Shown here: positions 57,666-64,000 of the stretch, one piece after another | Position numbering within the stretch: position 1 is the stretch's first letter | How the letters are laid out: the number at the start of each line of letters is the position of its first letter | Origin: Psychrobacter sp. 4Bb | GTDB taxonomy: Bacteria; Pseudomonadota; Gammaproteobacteria; Pseudomonadales; Moraxellaceae | Reading direction: 5' to 3' | Assembly (NCBI RefSeq): GCF_002836735.1 | Contig: NZ_PJAS01000052.1 | Location: 169,541 to 233,540, forward strand | Length of the DNA: 64,000 nt | Program-made: the position numbers and the translations under genes | The notes under the pieces: generated by a model | Databases searched by the model: none | What the model saw: only the letters and a program-made list of their open reading frames with translations | Told to the model about the DNA's origin: nothing

Positions 57666-59327
57666 TTAGTTGGTAATCTTCTTATACTTAGCGCGCTTAG
57701 GAGTCGCATCATCGCCCATTGTCTTTTTACGATAGGCTTCAAACTCAGTGTAGTTACCATCGAACCACACTGGACCTTCTTCTTCGAATGCCAAGATATG
57801 AGTCGCGATACGGTCAAGGAACCAGCGATCATGCGAGACCACCATGACAGTACCTGGGAATACTTGAATCGCATCCTCTAGCGCACGTAAGGTTTCGATA
57901 TCCAAATCGTTTGATGGTTCATCGAGTAGCAATACGTTTGCGCCTTGCTTTAGCGTCTTCGCTAATTGCAGACGGTTTCGCTCACCACCTGATAGTTGAC
58001 CAACGTGCTTTTGCTGATCTGAACCTTTAAAGTTAAAGCGACCGATATAGGCACGGCTTGGCGTGGTGTAGTCGCCAACCGTAATAATATCAAGACCGTC
58101 AGACACTTCTTCCCAAACCGTTTTGTTATCATCTAAGTGATCACGCACCTGACCGACATAAGCGACCTTAACACTTTCACCCAAATCAACCGAGCCAGTA
58201 TCTGGGGTATCACGTTCAGTAATCATGTTAAATAGTGTGGTCTTACCCGCACCATTTGGACCGACGATACCAACAATCGCACCCGCTGGTACGTTGAAGC
58301 TTAGGTTTTCATACAGTAGACGATCGCCAAATGATTTAGAGATGTCATTGATCTCAATAACCTTGTTACCCAAACGTGGACCTGGTGGAATATAAATCTC
58401 AGAGGTCTCATTACGTTTTTGGAACTCCGTTGAGTTCAACTCTTCAAAACGCTGTACACGAGATTTAGATTTGGCTTGTTGGCCTTTTTGGTTTTTACGA
58501 ATCCACTCAAGCTCTTTTTTCAGCGCTTTGGCAAATGACTCCTCTTGCTTATTCTGCTGCTCTAGACGCGTGTTCTTTTGCTCTAGCCACTCAGTATAGT
58601 TGCCTTCGTACGGATAGCCATGGCCACGGTCAAGCTCTAAGATCCACTGAGCCACATTGTCAAGGAAATAGCGATCATGGGTAATGGCAACGATAGTACC
58701 GCTATAATTCTGCAAGAACTGCTCTAGCCATGCGACAGACTCGGCGTCCAAATGGTTGGTTGGTTCGTCGAGTAATAGCATATCAGGGCGTGACAATAGT
58801 AGGCGGCATAGTGCCACACGGCGTTTCTCACCACCTGACAATTTGCTAACATCCGCATCCCATGGTGGCAGACGCAGTGCATCAGCGGCTTTTTCTAGCT
58901 GATTGTTTAGGTTGTGCGCATCCCACGACTGGATGATGTCTTCCATTTTGCCTTGCTCTTCAGCAAGTTTGTCAAAATCAGCATCAGGCTCAGCGTATTC
59001 AGCATAAATGGCATCTAGACGAGCGAGCGCGTCTAGTGCTTCGCGCATACCGTCTTCGACATTGCCGCGTACATCTTTGCTGTCATCAAGCTGTGGTTCC
59101 TGTGGCAAATAGCCAACTTTGGTACCTGCTTGCGCGCGCGCTTCACCGCTAAATTCAGTGTCGACACCAGCCATGATACGTAGCAACGTTGATTTACCTG
59201 AACCATTGATACCTAAGACACCAATTTTGGCACCAGGGAAAAACGATAGGTTGATGTTCTTTAAAATTTCACGCTTAGGGGGAACAAGTTTTGACACGTT
59301 GTTCATCGTGTAGATATATTGAGCCAT
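57666..59327 (-). CDS. ettA: Energy-dependent translational throttle protein EttA (ABC-F)
   Basis: Ribosome-associated ABC-F ATPase that gates the first elongation step according to the ATP/ADP ratio. 553 residues from MAQYIYTMNNVSKLVPPKREIL, matching E. coli EttA (555). The longer in-frame start at 59402 is not supported. Two ABC domains: Walker A GINGSGKST and GPNGAGKTT; signatures LSGGEKRRVALCR and LSGGERNRLQLAK; Walker B LLLDEPTNHLD and LLLDEPSNDLD. Between them lies the P-site tRNA interaction motif region (EWIRKNQKGQQAKSKSRVQRFEEL). Confidence 0.97.
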   Translation of the reverse strand: MAQYIYTMNNVSKLVPPKREILKNINLSFFPGAKIGVLGINGSGKSTLLRIMAGVDTEFSGEARAQAGTKVGYLPQEPQLDDSKDVRGNVEDGMREALDALARLDAIYAEYAEPDADFDKLAEEQGKMEDIIQSWDAHNLNNQLEKAADALRLPPWDADVSKLSGGEKRRVALCRLLLSRPDMLLLDEPTNHLDAESVAWLEQFLQNYSGTIVAITHDRYFLDNVAQWILELDRGHGYPYEGNYTEWLEQKNTRLEQQNKQEESFAKALKKELEWIRKNQKGQQAKSKSRVQRFEELNSTEFQKRNETSEIYIPPGPRLGNKVIEINDISKSFGDRLLYENLSFNVPAGAIVGIVGPNGAGKTTLFNMITERDTPDTGSVDLGESVKVAYVGQVRDHLDDNKTVWEEVSDGLDIITVGDYTTPSRAYIGRFNFKGSDQQKHVGQLSGGERNRLQLAKTLKQGANVLLLDEPSNDLDIETLRALEDAIQVFPGTVMVVSHDRWFLDRIATHILAFEEEGPVWFDGNYTEFEAYRKKTMGDDATPKRAKYKKITN

Positions 59328-59791
59328 TAACACTCCGATAGACTGCATAGAAGAGAACAGCAAATACCACTCAGCAATGATGCCAAGCGTGCTGTACCTC
59401 AAAATCAGGGTTACAAATTATAGGTTATTATCGCATTGTGGCGCATACCCTGCAAGCTAACAGGTTGTTTTCCCCTTTGTTTTGCTACTTTTGGTATTAA
59501 GCCATCTACTTTGATGATATAAGTTTTCTAAAAGAGTCACTTAAAAGTTCGACTCAATACGCAAACCTAACATTCTGATTCATTAGTGTTTTATAAAAAC
59601 CACAAAAAGTAGCATCAAAACTTTCGCAAATTTAATCAATCGTCGTTAGCATGTTAGGATAGCTTAATAGCGTTGGAGAAATAGTTTGGCGTTATTGTCT
59701 ACAACATGACTAGTAAGCTACCGCATGACTGACAAGCTGACATCGAATGTGCAACATTCATTTCAATCACAATCATAAAGGTACTGATAAT
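59328..59791. other. Divergent intergenic region ettA / ferredoxin reductase
   Basis: 464 A+T-rich bases with promoters for both genes. No open frame or RNA is recognised. Confidence 0.35.
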
Positions 59792-60997
59792 ATGGCCAAC
59801 GGCTATCGCCCTGAAATTATTCAACGTGCGTTTGTCGATTTTATCGGATCGCGCTTACATCCGTTTTGGTCATTGACGACTCCTAAGTTACGCCTGATCG
59901 CACGCTATACATTAAGTGATGATTTGATAGCACTTCGATTTGAGACCAATAGAGCCTTTAAACAGCAGGTTTCTGAGGTGATGGGTGGTTGGCAAGGCGG
60001 TCAATATCTTGATTTGCGCGTTTGTATTGAGGGGGTATATCATCAACGTAGCTACTCGATAGTGGGCTTGGCGCATCAACCCCTCTGGTGGCTCGACGAT
60101 GCTACCGAGAGACATACGGCAGACCAACGTCATACGGTAACTATCGCGATTAAACCGCAAGGGTTGGTATCTAACTATTTAACCAAACAGATGCCACTGG
60201 CTAGCGTCGTTGATACAAGCTTGCCACTGGGTCATTTTACTTTAGCACAGGCAAAGGCAAATTTAGACCATAGAGAACCAGATAACCAAAAACTAAACCC
60301 TTTATTATTTGTCGCTGGCGGTAGCGGTATCACGCCCATGCTCGGACTTATCACTCAAGCCTTGAGTAATGGTCACCATGTGACGCTGTTGCATTATAGT
60401 CGGACTGTTTCATCCAAACTGCAACATCAGTGGCAACAGCTGAACGATACTCATCCAGACTTCACTTATCATCTAATCCATACTGAAGAGCCGACTACCT
60501 ATTTGGCTGGCACACGATATTTAAGTGTAGAGGGTCTGCTGTCGCTAAACTTACCTCTATCAGATACGCAAATATTTGCCTGCGGTTCACAAGCGTTATT
60601 AGCTGGCTTATATAAAGCCGCCGCAGAGATAACTTTACCTATAGACAAACAGCTGCGCGATAACATCATAGTAGAGAACTTTGGTAATTCCCTAGCTAAT
60701 GTTGATAACGGCAGCAATCAAACATTCGATAAGACGATACCTGTAGAAGAACACACTGTCTATTTGCGGTCACGGCAGCGGCAATTTGTCAGTGACACGA
60801 CCATACTGACTGCTGCTGAAAATGCAGATATACGACTAGCACATGGTTGTCGGCAAGGCATTTGCCAATTGTGCCGCTGTAATAAAGTCAGCGGCGTGGT
60901 CAAAAACGTCCAGACAGGGAAAGTAAGCGGGGATGGTTACGAGTCTATTCAAACTTGCATCAATATTGCCATGACTGATGTGGTACTCGATATTTGA
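59792..60997 (+). CDS. Ferredoxin reductase with C-terminal 2Fe-2S domain
   Basis: 401 residues from MANGYRPEIIQ (after AAAGGTA); the in-frame start at 59747 is less likely. A FAD-binding FNR barrel (RSYSIVGLAHQP) is followed by the NAD(P)H domain (PLLFVAGGSGITPMLGLI, IFACGSQAL) and a plant-type 2Fe-2S domain. The last has cluster cysteines GCRQGICQLCRC plus a last Cys in SIQTCINIA. The architecture is an NAD(P)H to 2Fe-2S electron chain on one protein. It precedes the fatty acid desaturase on the same strand and probably feeds it electrons, as in the Pseudomonas/Acinetobacter pairs. Confidence 0.93.
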   Translation: MANGYRPEIIQRAFVDFIGSRLHPFWSLTTPKLRLIARYTLSDDLIALRFETNRAFKQQVSEVMGGWQGGQYLDLRVCIEGVYHQRSYSIVGLAHQPLWWLDDATERHTADQRHTVTIAIKPQGLVSNYLTKQMPLASVVDTSLPLGHFTLAQAKANLDHREPDNQKLNPLLFVAGGSGITPMLGLITQALSNGHHVTLLHYSRTVSSKLQHQWQQLNDTHPDFTYHLIHTEEPTTYLAGTRYLSVEGLLSLNLPLSDTQIFACGSQALLAGLYKAAAEITLPIDKQLRDNIIVENFGNSLANVDNGSNQTFDKTIPVEEHTVYLRSRQRQFVSDTTILTAAENADIRLAHGCRQGICQLCRCNKVSGVVKNVQTGKVSGDGYESIQTCINIAMTDVVLDI

Positions 60998-61155
60998 TGA
61001 CTGGCTTAATAGAACAACTGGCTCAATAGAAAGTATATGCCAAACAACCTATGAGAAATAAAAGACAAACGTTACTTTATAAGCTAAAACTCAGATAACT
61101 TATCAAACCGGATGCAGTGCTGCTTATTCATGCCGTTTCGGTTAAGGATTTATTT

Positions 61156-62616
61156 ATGCGCTTACTCCCACCTGTTATTACGCCACAATCTGCTGTGCCT
61201 ATCTTGACGCCCCTGTCCGATGCACAGCTAGCAAAAAACGCGCCTTTGTCTTTGACGCCGCAAACGCCGTACTCGCAGCTTAATGATGAAGCAATCAATG
61301 ATAGCGGTCAGCCAGACACATCAATAAGGCCTCGATACCCAACAGTAACTGATGCACCCTTATCAAAGTCTCAAAGCGATGCTTTAGCTGCAGAGCTTGA
61401 TACCCTATATAAAAGCGTTATGGACTCGCTAGGAAGTAAGGATGCACGCTACATACAGCGGATATATGCCACCGTGGTATATAGTGAAATTATCGCCCGT
61501 GGTCTACTTGCAGCGGCTGGGCGTATGCCATCGAAACGCAGTCTAGTCGCTACTTGGCTACTAGGCACGTCTTTACTTAGCTTTAGCAGAATATTGAACA
61601 ACATGGAGCTGGGTCATAACGTTATGCATGGTCAATATGACTGGATACAACACCCGCACCTTAATAGTCAAAAATTCGACTGGGATATTGTCTGCCCTGC
61701 TCCATTATGGCAACACTCTCATAATTATTTACATCATACTTTTACCAATATTGTTGGCCGTGATCATGACGTAGGCTATCACTTGATTCGAGTGACTGAC
61801 GAGCAGCCTTGGGCGCCAGAAGATCGCTATAATATATTTAGTACAGCGGTACTGGCATTTGGCTTTGAATGGGCAGTAGCTTTTCACGATATTCAAATCA
61901 GTGCAGATGAATACGCCAACTCCCCTGATTTGCACAAAATCATGCAACAAAAGTCTCGCGCGTTATTTGCCAAAATTGGACGACAAATAGGCAAAGACTA
62001 TATCGCACTGCCGTCTATGGTAGCGCTGACACTAGGTCATCGTAGCGCCTTTAGTACGCTGAGCGGTAACATGACTGCCAACACTGTCCGCAATCTATGG
62101 ACATGGGCAGTGATTTTTTGCGGCCATTTCACTGAGCAAGCGCATATCTATACTCACCTTGATGCCAATGAAAGTAAAGGCGACTGGTATGTACGCCAAA
62201 TCCTTGGCTCTAGCAATATCAAAGGCAGCAAATGGTTCCATCTTTTGACAGGTAACTTGTCCCACCAAATTGAGCATCATATATTTCCTGATATGCCAGC
62301 TGGCCACTATGCAAAGATTGCGCCGCAGGTACAGGCCATATGCCGTAAGTATGGTTTAAGCTATAACACTGGCCGCTTTGGTACGCAACTCAAGCAAGTA
62401 CTGGGACGTATTTATCACTTTAGCAAACCCAGCGAAAAAGAATGGCAAGCCTATATGCAATCAACGGAAAATGCAGATAGTACCACTCTTAAAGATGATA
62501 GGTCAGCGAACGATTTAGAAGACAAACTAGAAGATAAATTAGCGATAGAAAATACTAGTGGTCTCACTCACTTTTTACCTCCAGTCGTTCGTAAAGCCAT
62601 ATCCTATGCATGGTGA
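61156..62616 (+). CDS. Membrane fatty acid (acyl-CoA) desaturase
   Basis: 486 residues from MRLLPPVITPQ (AAGGATTTATTT upstream); an in-frame start 13 codons earlier lacks a site. Di-iron histidine boxes: HNVMH (H154, H158), HSHNYLHH (H187-H194) and HQIEHH (H370-H375). The last is typical of desaturases in the FA_desaturase family acting on acyl-CoA or acyl lipid. The N-terminal about 80 residues and C-terminal about 50 are polar extensions. It would introduce a double bond to keep membranes fluid, suiting a cold-living organism, with the upstream reductase as electron donor. Confidence 0.94.
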   Translation: MRLLPPVITPQSAVPILTPLSDAQLAKNAPLSLTPQTPYSQLNDEAINDSGQPDTSIRPRYPTVTDAPLSKSQSDALAAELDTLYKSVMDSLGSKDARYIQRIYATVVYSEIIARGLLAAAGRMPSKRSLVATWLLGTSLLSFSRILNNMELGHNVMHGQYDWIQHPHLNSQKFDWDIVCPAPLWQHSHNYLHHTFTNIVGRDHDVGYHLIRVTDEQPWAPEDRYNIFSTAVLAFGFEWAVAFHDIQISADEYANSPDLHKIMQQKSRALFAKIGRQIGKDYIALPSMVALTLGHRSAFSTLSGNMTANTVRNLWTWAVIFCGHFTEQAHIYTHLDANESKGDWYVRQILGSSNIKGSKWFHLLTGNLSHQIEHHIFPDMPAGHYAKIAPQVQAICRKYGLSYNTGRFGTQLKQVLGRIYHFSKPSEKEWQAYMQSTENADSTTLKDDRSANDLEDKLEDKLAIENTSGLTHFLPPVVRKAISYAW

Positions 62617-62815
62617 CATATTCAGATTTGCAACTAGATACGGCCATGATAAGGTAGGACAACAAACATAGATGACGTTAACAGTCGTCCTATCAACCAT
62701 TACGGTAAGCGTCTAGATTGTTAAGCATCAAACCTACATACTAAACTGGCACTATCAAAATTAATAAACAGTTAGTTACTAATAAAAATTCGATAATAAA
62801 AAATGGAGTATATTA

Positions 62816-63109
62816 ATGAGTAACCAAAACTCTAAACCAAATCTAGAAATTATTCACAACCAAGCAGCAAAACGCTTTGAGACCTCTATCGATGGTCAGA
62901 CAGGTTATATTAGCTATCAGGACAGTGCTGACAAGTTAGTCTACGATCATACTATCGTACCGCAGCAATTAGGCGGTCAAGGCGTTGGTTCAGCACTCGT
63001 TAAGCACGCGCTAGATTATGCACGTGACCAAAACAGGAAAGTAATACCGCAATGCTCATTTGTCGCGTCATACATTAGCAAACATCCTGAGTATCAAGAC
63101 TTGATTTAA
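62816..63109 (+). CDS. GNAT-like acetyltransferase (YidJ/YjdJ-type)
   Basis: 97 residues. Short single-domain GNAT of the YidJ-like type: RFETSIDGQTGYISYQDSADKLVYDHTIVPQQLGGQGVGSALVKHALDYARDQNRKVIPQCSFVASYISKHPEYQDLI. The acetyl-CoA loop QLGGQGVGSAL and the C-terminal VIPQCSFVASYI-H-E-Y pattern are clear. Substrate unknown. A GGAGTA site precedes the ATG. Confidence 0.92.
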   Translation: MSNQNSKPNLEIIHNQAAKRFETSIDGQTGYISYQDSADKLVYDHTIVPQQLGGQGVGSALVKHALDYARDQNRKVIPQCSFVASYISKHPEYQDLI

Positions 63110-63266
63110 CTGGCTAAGTAATTAGGCTCAACTAGTTCGTTAACTAAGTTCAGTTAAATGATATCGGGCGAAGCAGGAAAATACGTAGATATTTATTTAG
63201 CATAGGAGACATACCCCAGCACCACTTTTAATAAACCAATTCGACATAACAATAAAGGTTATTAAT

Positions 63267-63560
63267 ATGAGTAGTTTATCTGACAAACAAATCAATCTAC
63301 AGCTAGAAGAGCTTGCTGGTTGGCAACGTGACGGCAATAGCATCGTCAAAACCTATCATTTTAGCGATTTTATCGAGGCTATGAGCTTTATGAATCAAGC
63401 GGCATTTCATGCTGAAGCGCTTGAGCACCATCCAGAATGGCGTAATACCTACAATATCGTTGAAGTTCGTTTAACCAACCACGACACAGGTGGCATATCT
63501 AGTCTGGATATTCGTTTAGCCAAACGCATGGAGCATATCATTCAACCCAAACGGTTGTAG
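63267..63560 (+). CDS. 4a-hydroxytetrahydrobiopterin dehydratase (PCD/DCoH)
   Basis: 97 residues. Motif [34 protein letters not shown] contains the conserved H-x-E-x-x-x-H-H-P pattern of pterin-4a-carbinolamine dehydratases (PhhB). In pseudomonads PhhB supports phenylalanine hydroxylase, but no phhA is visible here, so it may serve a molybdopterin-related or other pterin role. AAAGGTT precedes the ATG. Confidence 0.93.
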   Translation: MSSLSDKQINLQLEELAGWQRDGNSIVKTYHFSDFIEAMSFMNQAAFHAEALEHHPEWRNTYNIVEVRLTNHDTGGISSLDIRLAKRMEHIIQPKRL

Positions 63561-63632
63561 TAGCAAGTCTACAACGTATGCCTTGATGCCGATTATTTTA
63601 GCTTTCTAACGATTACCTTCGTTAAAGTAGAT

Positions 63633-63663
63633 AAAAAAGACCCTCAATTGAGGGTCTTTTTTA
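63633..63663. terminator. Bidirectional terminator PCD gene / DUF1328 gene
   Basis: Perfect stem AAAAAAGACCCTCAA / TTGAGGGTCTTTTTT with no more than a tiny loop, between convergent genes. Confidence 0.92.
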
Positions 63664-63692
63664 TAGTAGGTATTTACAACGATAAGCTGTGT

Positions 63693-63848
63693 TTACATCT
63701 TACGACTGACAAAGGCAACGATAAACAAAATCACAGCGACTGCTAAGAAAATGTATGCCAAATTAGTAGACAATCCTGCGACACCACCGAAACCTAGGAA
63801 ACTCGCTAGTAATGCGATCACTGCAAAAATAATAGCCCAACGAAACAT
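63693..63848 (-). CDS. DUF1328 small membrane protein (YtjA-like)
   Basis: 51 residues: [20 protein letters not shown], then [20 protein letters not shown] and [11 protein letters not shown]. Two membrane helices separated by GFGGVAGLS, exactly the DUF1328/YtjA pattern. GAGGAGAAG lies before the ATG. It is too short for common length filters. Function unknown; relatives are stress-linked in some bacteria. Upstream to the window end is A+T-rich promoter DNA. Confidence 0.93.
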   Translation of the reverse strand: MFRWAIIFAVIALLASFLGFGGVAGLSTNLAYIFLAVAVILFIVAFVSRKM

Positions 63849-64000
63849 AATCTTCTCCTCAAATAATGGTAAAAAACAGATATTAGAATTTATATAGCAT
63901 CTATTTAACTTGTTTTTATCTAATGCTAGTTATTACTGTTTACGCTTATAGATTAGCAACGTTCCTCTCTAGAAAACGTTCATTTTAGTAATAATATCGG

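Overview
The window looks like chromosomal DNA of a gammaproteobacterium of the family Moraxellaceae, most probably Psychrobacter. This is inferred from the moderate A+T content, the protein sequences (EttA, PlsB, RplY with an acidic tail, a short AccA) and the neighbourhood hemA / TPR protein-lolB-ispE-tRNA-Gln-prs-rplY-pth. No 16S rRNA is present, so the genus is not proven. Most of the window is housekeeping DNA with short intergenic gaps and many strong stem-loop terminators.

Layout. 1-9.8 kb: hemA (minus) faces a TPR protein, lolB, ispE, two identical tRNA-Gln genes, prs, rplY, pth and panD (haem, lipoprotein sorting, isoprenoids, PRPP, ribosome and pantothenate). 10-20.5 kb: Ca2+/Na+ antiporter, RDD membrane protein, tRNA-Arg, tRNA-Ser, thiD, yggT, proC, tilS, accA, ppx and a DUF962 protein. 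20.6-29.4 kb: hemL, yjdM, ygfZ, dadA, a molybdopterin oxidoreductase with a TetR regulator, and a divergent Old Yellow Enzyme. 29.8-33.7 kb is an accessory stretch: csbD, two tandem paralogous lipoprotein genes (the first broken by a frameshift in its signal peptide), a YqfO-like protein, an alkyladenine glycosylase and an orphan gene. 34-38.3 kb: purC, a very short BamC-like lipoprotein, dapA and a DegP/MucD protease. 39.2-43.7 kb: a CPA1 antiporter, tmk and mltG.

The most interesting region is 43.9-46.4 kb. It holds a DpnI-type methyl-directed restriction endonuclease (residues D53, E64 and K66 conserved), two tandem genes of an unrecognised family (one frameshifted) and a DpnD/PcfM-like small protein. 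The whole block sits between mltG and pabC, which are usually neighbours, so it looks like an inserted restriction island. DpnI cuts only methylated GATC, so an active copy implies that the host does not Dam-methylate its DNA and rejects Dam-modified incoming DNA. The two unknown genes and their duplicated upstream regions are the best candidates for an undescribed part of the system.

46.4-64 kb: pabC, a lipoprotein, aroE, a FUSC-family membrane protein, a long acyl-CoA dehydrogenase, a small exported protein, a CHMI-family tautomerase, ybaK, plsB, ettA, a ferredoxin reductase plus fatty acid desaturase pair (electron donor and desaturase), a small GNAT-like protein, a pterin dehydratase (PCD) and a DUF1328 membrane protein of 51 residues.
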